From the NCBI GenBank assembly GCA_013339765.2, contig JABSTR010000962.1, forward strand, positions 1,103,001-1,167,000: DNA of 64,000 nucleotides, in the 5' to 3' direction. A program made the position numbers and the translations under genes. This document shows, piece by piece, positions 11,657 through 24,283 of this stretch. This DNA is from Haemaphysalis longicornis. Its lineage: Eukaryota; Arthropoda; Arachnida; Ixodida; Ixodidae. The notes beneath the pieces were generated by a model. It did no database searches, was not told where the DNA came from, and worked only from the letters and a program-made list of their open reading frames with translations. Positions within the stretch are counted from its first letter, which is position 1. Each line of letters starts with the position of its first letter.

Positions 11657-12080
11657 AGGCAGTGCGCTTACATTTTGGGGGTGTTCGACCGTAGCGAAAC
11701 AAAAGGTTCGACGTCTCTTAACCATTTTAACTGCCTCGGCGTACCATGTGTTGCTGACGAGAGCTTCGCCGCTGCGACATTCCACAATAAAACACAATAA
11801 AAACAACGTACTCTACTCTCGCTACCAGACCACTGCTCGGTGGTGATCTCTGCGCCCTCAAGCGTTTTTTTTTTTTTTTTTTTTTTTTTTTTGTCTTTCC
11901 CGGCATGGCGGCTTTTTGTCGCGTATGTGCGGTCGTCGCTTTTCAGCAGCGGCGGGTTAACCAACGGATCGCCAGCGATGCGACATGGTGAGTGTGGTGA
12001 GTACATACGACCAGTTTGTTACGATTCAATGCTTTTAATACCTCTACGCTTCCTTCTTTGCTGTCCCGCCCCGAGACTGT
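11657..12080 (+). mobile_element. Dispersed repeat family A, copy 1
   Basis: The left part (11657-11750) matches 23337-23430 in the same orientation, including TTCGACCGTAGCGAAACAAA. The right part (11762-12080) matches 20991-21326 in inverted orientation. It contains AATAAAACACAATAAAAAC and a T tract of about 27 bases. It is clearly a piece of an interspersed element; the class is unknown, and an LTR or DNA element is possible. Confidence 0.75.
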
Positions 12081-15000
12081 AGTCGCGAGGTTTCACACTC
12101 GATCCGCGAGGACAAATTAAACGGACGAACATTGTAAATTTACCGCAGCATCCAGTGACTGTTAGAATCCGTTGACATTAGCTGTTAATAGTGCCAGTCT
12201 TTGGTGTTTCGCAGACAAGCTGGTTGCTCAACCTGAATGCAAACGAATGAAAACGCAGCACACATTACAGGGGGGTAAAGCGAGCTCCGAGACCGTACGA
12301 ATCGTGGGCGCTGACATGATACAATTTTAATGGTTGCCAGATCAATTGTATTCAGTCTTCTAAAAAGTTGTTCCGTAATTATTTGACTAAACCAAAAAAC
12401 TGAAGCAAAATAGTTACAAATAATCGCTTCAGTAATTAAAACTAGCTTTATAAAAAACTTCTAGTGTAACTAACCTCTTATTAGCGGAGAAAGAGTAAGT
12501 GTGTAGTTCAGTTTTGGTTTCGATTTTCTTTAAGTGTGCTAGGAAGTGGCGAGGCCCTTGCGCCTGACTGCAGTGTGTGTGCAGTCTTCAGCTCAGATCT
12601 GCGTGCGTGCAAAACGTTTACAACTGGTACAACTCGGATGCACGCGCTGAGCAAGTGCCTCCCCGGGCGCTTGCGAGGCTGTCACAGCGATTCTGATCTG
12701 ACCTTGACTACCGCAAGTTCACTACAGGCTACGGAGTGGCAGCCGGCGATCGTTCCCGTTGGAAGAGAAATAAAAGAAGCTTTTATAATCGTTCAGTTCC
12801 AGTTGTTTTATTCATGGAACTTCTTACAGCTCTTCGTGCTTCGAACGTTCGCGCAAACGTTCGTGAAGGTAGAACGAAAAAATAGGTAACGAAATGCGGT
12901 TTCTTTTTAATCAGTCAATGTTCTCTCCTCACGCCATCTGTGCGGTAAATTAATGCCCATTCAATACTGCGCATTCAGCCCCGCAAACTTTCCCTTTGAA
13001 GTGGTGGAAAGCAGCTAGAACTTGACGAATACAGACAGAAAAGAAAACGGGACACGCCGCGGACTGTATTTCGCATACTCCCTTGGCATGCATTCTTCCA
13101 CTCCATTGGCCTGCGATCGACCGCGCTCTTTCGTTCCTGTGCTTCAAAGCGCCGCGACTCACCGGCAATATCAGCGTTGGCCCATGCGATGTCTTTTTCG
13201 TGTGTCAATAAAGGTTTTACATTGAGCTAAAGCCACAGTTTCACTACACTTCGTTTGAAAAGCATTGAGCGACTCGCAAAAGTCACAGAATGGCAAATAA
13301 AGCGGCACAGCGCAAAATGCACGGAGATCATACGGAGATTCATTTTCTGTGCACCCAGTACGGACCAGCTGACTCCTTGGCGTCCTCGCGCATGCGATCA
13401 GTCGCATTCGAGCTTGCGCGCAAGTGTTGCGTGAGCGTTGCCACATCTTGCTCAAATAGTCTCAGTACATACAAGTCGCACGTACGCTAAACCAAAACAC
13501 GTTGGTTACCTACCCACAGGAGATAAACTACGCAATGCTGTTGACGCCGCCTACACAAAATCCGCCTGGCGGCCTGGCCAGCGGTCCGCCATGTTACAAT
13601 TTCTCCCGGCATGCTTCGCTAGCCGGACGCGGAAACGCCACAGTAGCACGTTGCCAGATTACAACCCATCGCTTTCGTCGTTTTTAGTAAGCAAAAGCTC
13701 AGCTGGCAACCTTCAAATCGTTGTATCATGTCTGCCACCATGTGTCGTACGGTTCCAATGCATTGGCTCAGCGGCGCGCTTTCCCTCTAGAGTATATTAT
13801 CTCTATGACACATTAGGTAGGGAGGGAGCCAGCGACGCGGATGCGACAACTGGCTGCCTTGGCATTTAATTACAGCAAAATGTTTGCACCAAGAAAATTG
13901 ATGAGCTATAGCGATCGCCATTCATCGCGTTAAAACCACATTCTCGCAATCTGTGTTCCTTAACTTAAAGGTATAAACGTTGCTTTGTACATTGTTCGCG
14001 ACCCTGTTTCGTCTCACTTTCTCTCGCAGCTTTTTTCAGTCTCTCGCAGGACATATTGTTGCGGCACTCGTACGGCTAAAGTCAAGCCTAGGGATTGTCA
14101 CGCGATGAAAGACTTCGCAACCCCTTTGGCTCTTACTCGGAAATAATGTTGGGGCGTTGCTATACCCAGCACACAACAAAACAGTACAGTGCATGTGCCA
14201 CACACTTGTCTGTAACAGCGAGCCTCTGAAAACGGCGGAAACAATCTTTTACAAAAACTGTGAGGCCAAAAGTGGTCGGTAAGATTTAAGAACGCCATGC
14301 CATAGTAGTTTTCTTTATATTCTTTTCGGGCGAGGAAGGATGAAGCTAGAAGTACGACGGTTGTGTTATAGGTAAGTGTGTTGCTCTCTGTACATACTAT
14401 ATCACCGGTGGTTAAGGAGCTAGGGATAAAGGAGTGACAAAGAGGGAAAGGAAAACTGTTCAAGTTGGCTATCCTTTTTGACAAGTGACCTTAAGGTACC
14501 CGCAACATTTTTGAAAGTACAAGGGCAGTCTCACCAAAACTGATTTAATGTGACGGGTTGGCCTAGTTGATATTACATTGCTCGAACAGTGGAGGGCAAT
14601 AAAATGGACAGGGGCTGTGAAAGGACAACACAAGTGCGCTACTACAACTGCAGTTTATTATACAGACACTCTTTTTAAAAACAAGCTAAGGACAAGTGTG
14701 CAGAAAGAAAAAGAACAAATAAAGGGGTAATCACGTGTGAATTATTCTGCACGCTCAGACACCCGTCAACCCACGCGTCATCTACAAAATTGAATTTCAA
14801 TTCAATTTCTCTGCCTGATGGTGCAAGTGATACACACCGATACACCTGTCTTATGCAGTCTTGAGTATTTGCTGCTTCTACTTTTTATTTTTTAATTGTT
14901 GAAGTTTGCTAATCGGCATAAAAACTACCTCCCTACTGTGCCAATCGCTCGATCGACTGCAGCGGGTGGAGCTGAGATTGGGTAAACCATTCAGGCATCA
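12081..15000. other. Gene-free sequence
   Basis: I recognise nothing here. There is no coding exon and no intact transposon end. A GC-rich island around 13.5-13.9 kb has overlapping open frames but no recognisable protein. Confidence 0.45.
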
Positions 15001-15190
15001 TGGGACCCACTGCAGTGGCTATGGTGTTGTGCTGCTGAGCCCAAGGACGCGGGTTCGATTCCCGGCCATGGCGGCTGCATTTCTGATGAAGGCGGAAAGC
15101 AAAAACGCCCGTATGGTCGAGATTCGGTGCACGCTAAAGATCCCCAGGTGGTCAAAATTAATCCCGAGCCCTCCACTACAGTGTCTTTAG
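15001..15190 (+). mobile_element. tRNA-derived SINE (Ruka-like), copy 1
   Basis: The B box GGTTCGATTCC lies at 15052-15062, followed by GGCGGCTGC and the body phrase CCCCAGGTGGTCAAAATTAA. The A box is damaged. The 3' end is lost after CCCTCCACTACAG. It is non-coding. Confidence 0.9.
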
Positions 15191-18100
15191 CGAAGGTGTA
15201 GCTTTGGCACAAACCCCACAAACAATTATTCAAGCATTGTACCAGGTGAAGAAAAAATAACGTAAAAAGGTAAATAAGTTTGCATTGTTTTCCTTTCATG
15301 CAAATATATTAAACATGCTGCTGGTCATAGCAGAAATTTTAGGGTTCAGTTTTTTAGTATGAAGGCCTCTGGTACTAGTGCTCCCTTTAGTACGTGTGAT
15401 CAAATGCTGTGTGCTGGCCACCAGACCCACCCGCAGCTTGGAGAACATCTACAGCCTTCTGCTGAGTTATTGTTGGCTTGGCCATTTTTCCGGGTGCAGC
15501 ATGATTAGGCTTCCATTTTGTAGAAACAAATCTGAGCTTTTTTTTTTTTTTGTTGCTTGGAGTATTCGCCACTGGATGCTGCACCTAAGAGCTGCTTGAG
15601 AAGTAGTGCGTGTGTGTGCATGCGAGTGTTGAGTCATGCAAATCAGTTGTAATGTAAACTCAGGGTAGGCATGCAGGTGAAAGTGTTATTTGGTGTGTTA
15701 AACCCGAAATTAGACTGCTTATCCTTCCGGTTTATCAACCATTCTTTGGTGCTGTCTTCATGTGGCACCCAACTTGTGATTCCCATTATAGCTACTCAGG
15801 ACCATAGCCAGATTTTTTTGGGGGGGGGGGGTATGGATTTTGGGAAGGAGGTAGTTTTCCCGAAACAACAGTAAGTATTGCTTACATGCTGCCTGGAAAC
15901 GATTTCGGGAGGGGTTCAAATCCCCAAACTCCCCCTCTGGGTACGACCCTGTAGCTACTGCATGTAATTCAGAGTTCAGCTGACCATCATCTGAAGTGAA
16001 ACTTTGCTTCTTTTGCAGCTGACCATGGCCACGGTGACTGCGACACACTGGGCCATCTTTGGATGTGCAGAAAAATGGAGCAATAAATTTGTACGCTTTA
16101 ATAACAAAATACTTCTGTTGAATGGTTACCTGTGTTACCAGAAAACTTTTCTTTGAGATTTATGGGCCGATCAAAATTCATCACATTAAGGTAATGGCAG
16201 GGCATTATTTTCTAGTACCAGGGTCCTTTCACCCGACTGTGGTTCCCAAGAAAGACACGGGGTCCCTGGAAAACCACACCTTTACTGGAAGTCCCATTCC
16301 CCCAAGGTCACGCTGTGCACACCTAGTCCAGCACTGTTGGCCATGTCATGCCACATCTTCGTCTTCCCCTGGGACATATCCCGTGGGATTGACCACCACC
16401 ACAGTTGTCCGGTTACCACAATTTGAAACGACGCGCAAGGAGCAGTATAACGGATGAGCAGTTGTGCACAAGCAAATTACATAGGAAAAGTTACACATGC
16501 CGTGATCCACGGCTAGTCATCATTTGTCTGGCTGAAGTGCAGAATAAATGTCTTTCCATTTCTGACCATTTTGGTGTTGCCGTGTCACTTCCTCAGCAAG
16601 TGTGACAAGGTCATGCGAGGCAACAAAATGAGCCATAATGGAGTAAGGGATACAACAGGAGTTGCAAGTTATTTGTTTTCATCACGTTACTATTAGTAGA
16701 CTACCTATAACAAAGCTACCTTTCAGTTCTTATGAGGTTTCACTGTAAATGGCACGAAAAAGTAAATCCCTGTTAGTCCATGAAGAAAAAATGAATGTTT
16801 CGTTCATTGGAATGACTGCCTCATTAGTATGACACTGGCACGCATTATGGGACACAGTGCAACTGGCTGAGGCCAGCAAAAGGAAGCGCAAGTTGTTAGG
16901 CAGGGCTTATGAGCTTGAAAAACAAGTTTTTTTTTTTCATTTTATAATAGTAAGAATCGGGTGAACAATGGAACTAGAAAAAATTATGTAAACTAAACCA
17001 AAGTACCAGTGTGCACTGTTGTGCTGTGCACACTATGCTTGTTAGAGCTGCTCAGCAGTATGGCGCTTTGGAGTTTTCTCACAACACTGGCCGATTGGCG
17101 TAAGCGACATCGTCTTGCATGAACCTATTTCTTGAGCATACCCTATATTTCACGAAACGATTACTACATGCTGTAACAAATACAAGCCAGGTGCACATAC
17201 GCTCAAAAACAAAGTGAGTATGGACAGTGGGCCTGAGTCGCGGAGCAAGGTCTGAGTGGTATTCATGGACCATCTCGAGGACCAGCGGTAAACGAAGAAA
17301 TGAAATTATAAGGCATTTATTTTGCCACAGGGCATAGATGAGGGAGTAGGAGTTGATGATGACAAAAGTTAATTGAACATGAAAATGTTCACTTCGCAGA
17401 TGAAGTCCAAGAGAAGAATGATGATGAGGCCCATGTATCCATGTAGTGTATGCATATGCGTCGCCTACGTGGAGGCCTGTCACCGCAAGATGTTGCATCC
17501 TTGTCGGATGCAAGGCAAGGTTTCCCCATCTGCTGCAGCCCTAGTTAACGTGCTCAACATTCATTTCAAATGCCTGCCCTGGATACATCATCGCTGACAT
17601 CACAAGAGACATATTTAGCGAGAGGATTGAAACTTTGGCTTAAATTGTGTAATCTCTTAATGAATAAAGCATTATTCGCTGCTTGGCAAGCAGTAGGGGC
17701 TCTATAAGACACCCAATGTTGTGAGTGAAACTGGTATTTTGTCCTAATGGCCCCTTTAACGTGAATAAAAGGTTTGCTCTACAACAGGATTTGTAGCAAC
17801 TGCAAAACTTAGCAAAGAACTGTAATGTGGCACAGCAGATAAGACGAACCATGGTTGAAGGTTACGAGCGATCTATTTACATCATTTACAAAATGGCCAT
17901 GAGAGAGTCAGTGCTGGCTTCGCCCCCACGCAGCTTCTCCCTCGTCATTGTCATCAATGGTCAGCCTTGGGAATTGTCCACCATGCCCCGTGACAGAATG
18001 GCACCTGGAAAAATCAAGGAATGGTCAGGGTTACTCATTAAAGGCCAACGGTACTCACATTTCAGCTCGGCCAGATTTATCAATTTGTAGTAAGTACCAC

Positions 18101-20990
18101 CCAACGCCGCCTGTATAAACATTGCTTGACACGTCGCGTGCTTTTCAATAGGAAGGGTAGGGACGCTTAGTTCAGCCACTCATCTGCTATGTGGTGCGCG
18201 CCGGTGGACATTTCTCCTTACGTCACTGCTCTGGAGTCGCAAACGCTGCACCCACTTTTATGACGCGTGTCTGTCGGCTTGCCTGTTGGGTTTCAAGAGC
18301 CGTTTCGGTTGCATCTTAGGCGCGACGGGGTGATAGTTCTGGGGCGCGCTGGGGATCTCGTTCAACATGTTGCTCGCTTTATACTTGCTGCATTTTTCCA
18401 AAGATAACTGACGGAGGAGGAACTGAAATATATGTGTAAGAACATATTAAATTTTCAGGTAGATAAATAGTGAACAGAAAAACTATATTTTAGGAAGGTG
18501 CAGCCATTATTTTACTGATGTTTTTTTCTCTCTGGAGGATTTAGGGAGGAAAAAATTGCCTGCACATTTTTCATTCAGGCGCTTGCTTCCACCATTACTT
18601 ACGAAAAATATCACGTGCTTGTAAAGTTTAGAAGATTATAGAAAAAAAAAAGGATAAGCAGCCGAGGGTTCCGCCACGCTGTCCGGACGCCTCTACAGTA
18701 CAGTCCTCAATTTTAAAAGTGCATACCGATGCGGAGTGCGAACAGCGGGGAGAAAACAAGACCGAAATGCAGGGGGGGACAGAGGGGGGATGCCCCACTC
18801 AGAAAATTTCGGGGCCCGTGATTCAAGTAGATAAGCGCGCAAAGCTGGCATCAGCCTGCGGCAGCACAAGTGATTTTGCTCCGAGGCAAAGGCGGTTTTA
18901 TCAGGGACAGACCAAGACAGACAGGCATGGTGAAAAACAAGGCGTAGGAACGCCACCTGGGGAACCCTAAACAAACTTTAAACTATTTTGCATAGTTTCC
19001 GAGAAGCGGTGCTGGCAGGCGGACATGAAAGCACAAAGGAAGGCTACGGTGCGGGGAAGGGTAGGAGAGAGCAACAGGAGAGTGGCTGTTTGGCCATTTT
19101 TTCGCTCACGTGTTAGGCAATAATCATACAGGCGGCGTTGGTACCACCAAATCAGCTGGGACACTAGTGGTGGCCCCGCGAAACGCTTCGTTAATCAGTC
19201 GGAAGAAAGCTCCGCGTCAGACCACGCTACACCTGCCAGCGCATCACAAACAGCCATGACGCGCCTGTTATGCTCCAGCCGACGGGGGCTTCTTTCTCCA
19301 GCCAGCCACGCAACTGGAGAACCAGTCGAGCTCTGCTGTGAACACTTCACCTATTTGCTGCCCCATGCGCACGCAGAACTTGCGCGCAGGCTCGCTCCCA
19401 AGCTGCTGACCGTCCGGCTGCTCGCTGGACAGCCGCAACATCACTCCAATGGCTGCGCTCTTCTCGATTTTGGTTTCAAAATCGACGATTTTTGCTGACC
19501 GCTTGCGGCTTCCACGCAAGTATTTCAGCTGTTGTATTTTCATCTCGCTTTCTTTTTCAGAAGACCATACAGGAATATCGTTTTCAAGAGGTTGAAATTT
19601 TAGTGCAGTTGGCCTTTAAGAAAAAATGATTTTGGTGAGGGTAGTTTGCAAATTTTAACACTGCATAATTAGTGTTTACTCTATTGCTAAGTTCCAAGCA
19701 CATTTGCAGCATTGTTGAAAACATTTATTAAAATAAGGGGAAGGGGAAACAGAAAAAGAAGCAGTGGGTGGTTATTCCAGTCCCATAGGTGGTAGGCTGC
19801 GTGCATTCACAGCTGTACTGCCCTGGGAGATCATCAACTCACTGTCTGAGCAAGTTGCCGTGCAGCAAGCCCTTCCACTGCTTTGAGGAGGGGGAGAGAG
19901 GTAGGGAGTTTGTGGGAGAGCCATGCCAGGTGGGGTTTAGTGTGAGGGGGTATTGAGGTAGTAACAGCAATTGTTGTGTTAGATGAAATCCTGTCAGGTT
20001 TGCGCAAAGGTGGTGATAGTGAGCGTGGGTTTAACGATCGTTTTAGATGCACCCATCTGCCATGGAAAAAGAGTGGGGGGGTGGGGGGGGGAGAGAGGTG
20101 GGAGATCCGGCAGAGGTAAACATTCTTAGCTTTGAGAAAAGGTACAGGATGGGACAGTCTTGGAGCAGGGTGTAAATGCCTAGAACGCAAGGTCACAGAG
20201 CACGTGCCCCATTATTCCAATGAAGAGATGCATGGGCAGGGACAATGACAGTCTAGGGCCACTGAAAGGAAATGGTCGCTGTGAAAGTCCCAAGGAAAAG
20301 CACCCGCATGCTGCCTGCAAGTTTGTGAGTACGCTAATACAGGAGGAAGAGCCAATGCAATGGCTGCTGCTTCGGCTGGGTCTCGAAGATGGTGAGGAAT
20401 CCAGCAATAGGAAGAGTTACACCACTGGCATGGATGGCTTTTCTCCATTACACCAGAGCTGTGCAGAACAGCCCTGAATAGGTGGGTAAGTTGCAAAAAA
20501 AAAAAAAAAGCAGTAATTGTGAATTGTTTTTTTGATCACGCACGCCAGGCACAGAAGTGCCGTCGGCTGTGGCCTCGTAGGTGTTGTGAATTCCCCCCCC
20601 CTACCCCGAGACGGCCGCCGCGAGAGCAGTCTGTCTTGATTTTACCTAACCGGCCGAACCGCTTCCGCTCACTGACTAGCCAGCGCCACTCACTATCAAT
20701 AATTAACAGTGACTCTGGCTAGTCAGTGAGCTTTCTTCAGTTACCCCTCCTGGCTACCTGGCTCTGGCTCACCCGATGCCTCGCTCTGCGGAAGTATTCG
20801 TCAACAAAGCTAGGGCCAACGCAGCTCTCACACCCCACATCACTAGAAAATGGATTTACCCAACGGGATCTCCACCTGTCCCCATTGCCGGATGACCGTA
20901 TTCGCCACCCTTGACCAACACCACAACGAATGTGATGCATTGTGCGGAAGAAGCAGGACATGGAATATTATTGGGGCTCTTCGATTGTGC
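15191..20990. other. Gene-free intergenic sequence
   Basis: No exon is recognised. A G run at 15820-15830 and poly(A/T) tracts are present. Around 17690-17760, on the minus strand, is a GTTAAAGGGGCCAT end resembling the terminal repeat of the element at 52991-53818. The open frames at 18719-19543 and 19834-20477 carry no known domain. Confidence 0.45.
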
Positions 20991-21326
20991 ACAGTCTCGG
21001 GGCGGGACAGCAAAGAAGGAAGCGTAGAGGTATTAAAAGCATTGAAACGTAACAAACTGGTCGTATGCATTCACCACACTCACCATGTCGCATCGCTGGC
21101 GATCCGTTGGTTAACCGGCCGCTGCTGAAAAACGACGACCGCACCTACGCTACTACACAGCCGCCATCACGCCGATTCGCGCGAGAGACAAAAAAAAAAA
21201 GAAAAAAAAAAGTACGCTCGAGGGCGCAGAGATCACGACCGAGCAGTGGTCTGGTAGCGAGAGTAGACTACGTTGTTTTTATTGTGTTTTATTGTGGAAT
21301 GTCGCAGCGGCGAAGCTCTCGTGTGT
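20991..21326 (-). mobile_element. Dispersed repeat family A, copy 2 (inverted relative to copy 1)
   Basis: It starts ACAGTCTCGGGGCGGGACAG and is the reverse complement of 11762-12080, including a poly(A) tract and GTTTTTATTGTGTTTTATTG. The following 21340-21390 resembles 23439-23480 (GCAGACGCCGATC), so the element continues to the right. Confidence 0.75.
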
Positions 21327-22336
21327 TGCTGCTGTTGACGGAGACGGGCAGACGCCGATCGTCGGTTCCCCGGATGCCGGAAGGCCCCGGGCAAGTAACG
21401 CATCTCCGGATGATTATCCATGTTCTCTCCATGTATACTCTCCGTGTTCACACCATTGCGGAGTTTATCTCTTTACTGAATTGTTTTAATAGAGGCGTTA
21501 TCCGGACCTGCTGTGCGGGACGGCGGGACGTTTGTTGTGTCCCCGGGAGCAGAGCTCCATCCAACCAGTTCCCGCATCCATGTTCTCAAGTAGACGGTCA
21601 AGATGAGAGAATAATCGTTCCGCCGCGGAATTCCGCACTTACCGGAGTAACAGGGAAACGCGAAATTTCTCAGGTGATTGGCGTCATGTTGAGCCAAGGT
21701 TCTGAGAATTCCCGGGATTTTGCAGAAACCCGTGTCGCCGTGGCACCAATGCCGACTGTCGGAGCCAGAATATGTCGCGTTCTCCCGACATTTGCGTTAT
21801 GTCGTTTGAAAGCTTTGCCGCTACTAGCTGTTGTTGTGGTGTGTTACTGCAAGCTTCGTCGCGGCTGTGGAGCAGATGCCAGAAGGGATGCGCTGTTTTT
21901 CGCGTCGCATTCTGTTCGTAATTCCGACAGGAATGGGGTCACACTGGGGAGATTGTCTATTGGTTTCGATTTATTCCAAAAAGCAACGCCTACCAGGCTA
22001 GTTATCGAAAATTAATTTGTGTCTGCGTATCTAGCGACTGAGGCCCTGCTCCTGGTAGGGAAGTGGGATGGTAGTACTGCTGTGCAAAAGGCGTCCCTGA
22101 ATTCCATTTTGCTGCATTGCGGCCAAGGACTTCCAATATGCTTTGAATGTGCATTCTGAAGCATTCTTGACTATCTCACTGAGCATTGTTTCACACAACA
22201 TTTGACACATGTTACTTAAGAAACCTACCATTCTCGCTTTGCTGGTTAAATCGTCACAAATCAGAAAAAACAAAAAAACTTTTACTCGAGCGTGAAGATC
22301 GAGGTGCATTGGTCAAGGTGCACTACATAACCCCAT
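21327..22336. other. Continuation of family A and unassigned sequence
   Basis: A 316-codon open frame crosses this region but starts inside the repeat and shows no domain. I treat it as chance coding potential in a GC-rich element. Confidence 0.4.
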
Positions 22337-22390
22337 GTTGAACCACAACGCAAACGACAAGTCTTCGTGTCGTTTGCGCTGTGGTTCAAC
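22337..22390. repeat. Short near-perfect hairpin
   Basis: The arms are about 22 nt with one mismatch: GTTGAACCACAACGCAAACG, and its complement ending GCTGTGGTTCAAC. The loop is about 10 nt. Nearby CATAACCCCAT at 22327 and ATGTAACCCCAT at 22420 are direct, not inverted. Confidence 0.85.
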
Positions 22391-22454
22391 GTGCATCGCC
22401 AACTCCCAAATTTTCACGTTATGTAACCCCATTTAGTGTGCTGTGTGCAAACTA

Positions 22455-22978
22455 CAGCCTGGTCCACGTATAACAATAACCAAGTGCCAAGGAAATCTCA
22501 TCGTTATAACCGATAATTGTTATAAGCGGGTTGAGAAATTAAAAGACGGAACAGAGATCAAAACATTTTATTCTCATGCCAGCAAGGTCATACTACTACT
22601 AATTTGCGGAAAAGAAGCCACAGTCGGTCACCTTTGCCGCATGTGAAGCTAGCGTGAATCTTTTCCAAGAGCATCTATAGGTGCTTCACCTAGCTGAGGT
22701 AAATTTCCTTGGCGGAAACAAAGTCCCCGAGGGACTGTGTCACGCACTGGGCCTCCTACAAAGACACTATTTGAGTAGGCTGCGCAACCACGTCATGAGA
22801 GTCATCACTGTTGCACTTTTGGTGCAAAATATAACCGGATTCAATCGTTATATCCGATATCGTGGCACTGGAGCATTGTAATAAGCGGTTTATTTTACCA
22901 TAGAAAGAATACGAAAGTTGACGGTGCCATAGCTGTTCATCGTTATATCCGATATATTGTTATAAGTGGACTTGACTG
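22455..22978. mobile_element. pogo/Tigger-like non-autonomous DNA transposon
   Basis: The left end is CAGCCTGGTCCACGTATAAC and the reverse complement of the right end is CAGTCAAGTCCACTTATAAC; both continue AATA. Internal copies of CGTTATATCCGATAT occur near the right end. A TA precedes the left end; the right flank is CA, so the target duplication is imperfect. There is no transposase. Confidence 0.7.
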
Positions 22979-23336
22979 CATATTTCTTCTGGTAGAGGTA
23001 AACTGTCGAACTTTTGTGAAGACCCACATAGAATGAAACCAGAATAATTCCGAAGATGGCAGCAGTGGGTGGGGTCGAATTTCAGAGCTGGCCACCAAAT
23101 TTATATTGATTCAGTAACTTCGGACAATTTATCTTGAGAAGGATTGTGTGTGCGACGCTCGGGGTACAGAACAAGCTCACCTACGAGATGCTTAAATTCA
23201 GCTAAATCAGAAAAAAAGTCCTGCTAGGCAGGACGTGTTGAGTGTATGGCCAGCAACAGGTGGACTACACAGGTAACATGAATGACTAGATACAGACATA
23301 AGAAATGAGAAGTAGAACAGAGTCGAAGTAAATCAA

Positions 23337-23480
23337 GCAGTTCACTTATATTTTGGGTGTGTTCGACCGTAGCGAAACAAAAGGTTCGACGTCTCTTCAC
23401 TGCCTCAGCGCACCATGTGTTTCTGTCGTTTCTGTTGTTGGCAGACGCCGATCATCGATTCCCCGAATGCTGGAAAATGT
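23337..23480 (+). mobile_element. Dispersed repeat family A, copy 3
   Basis: It matches copy 1 across TGTTCGACCGTAGCGAAACA, and matches the tail of copy 2 across GCAGACGCCGATC and CCCCGAATGCTGG. It therefore bridges the two halves and shows they belong to one element. Confidence 0.75.
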
Positions 23481-23710
23481 GTGGGGAAAAGGTATAGGAA
23501 TGGTTGGGGCACAGAACCATTCATGCTGATTATAGGTGTGGCACACTTTGTGCTTCAGTTAACGGCCAAAGAATAGTTGTTGGTAACTACGATGACGTCC
23601 AGAAAGAAAAGGTCAGGCTGCATTCTGATGGGTAGAATAGTCGAGCAGCCAGCTTCTTGGTGTATCTTCCAGCCATGAGCGTTTGCAGGGCTGGGGAGAG
23701 GAGGTGCGTT

Positions 23711-23880
23711 TAGAGAGAGAGAGAGGAAATAAACGTTTATTTGAGTGAACGGTGTTGGTCGAGCCATCACCTGGTTGGATGGGTGGACCTCAGTCCAGTT
23801 ACCCCTGACCCATGGTGACAGCCCTGGGCACAGGCGACCAGAGAATCTGGTCAGCGTATTAAGAGCTTTTGCGTGTAGCA
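23711..23880 (-). mobile_element. LINE 3' end fragment
   Basis: On the minus strand the sequence ends AAATAAACGTTTATTTCC followed by a (TC)n run, the usual form of a 5'-truncated non-LTR retrotransposon tail. The GA run at 23715-23726 on the plus strand is that tail. Confidence 0.55.
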
Positions 23881-24028
23881 TGAATTTATTAGGAGATACC
23901 AATGTAAGAGCTTGGAGCAGGAAGCAATGTGGACTGAGAGCTCTTCCTCAGAGAAACGATACCTTTTTCTTAACCATTGCGTGCAGGTGTTTGCCTAGTG
24001 CCTTAGGGGGGTCCCCATAGAACGATCC

Positions 24029-24283
24029 ATGGGTGTGAGCGAGGCGGAAGACTCGGGCCGCAGGGGCAGCCAGGTGTCCCGGCAGCACGCCATCGTGTAC
24101 CAGCCGACGGACGCGCCGGCGTGCCCGCAGTGCCGCCTGCTGGACGTGCCCTTCTTCGACACGGACTGCCCCAGCTGCCTCCACATCCTGCACAGCGACG
24201 ACACCACGGTGCCCGAGATCTTCGCCATCCTCCGCCAGTGGGTGCCACGGACACAGAAGGACATCAAGACACTGGCCACCGAG
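24029..24283 (+). CDS. CLIP4: CLIP4-like exon 1: N-terminal domain
   Basis: Eighty-five codons from MGVSEAED to LATE, with donor GAG|GTGGGC in phase 0. It holds a cysteine-rich CPQC...DCPSC stretch and the conserved FAILRQWVP. Non-coding 5' exons may exist, since a possible acceptor lies at 24005-24006. Confidence 0.8.

Noticed and set aside
21065..22015. Longest plus-strand open frame in the gap (316 codons)
   Set aside because: It starts inside repeat family A, crosses a poly(A)-encoded Lys run, and shows no domain, conserved motif or splice context. GC-rich sequence explains the openness.
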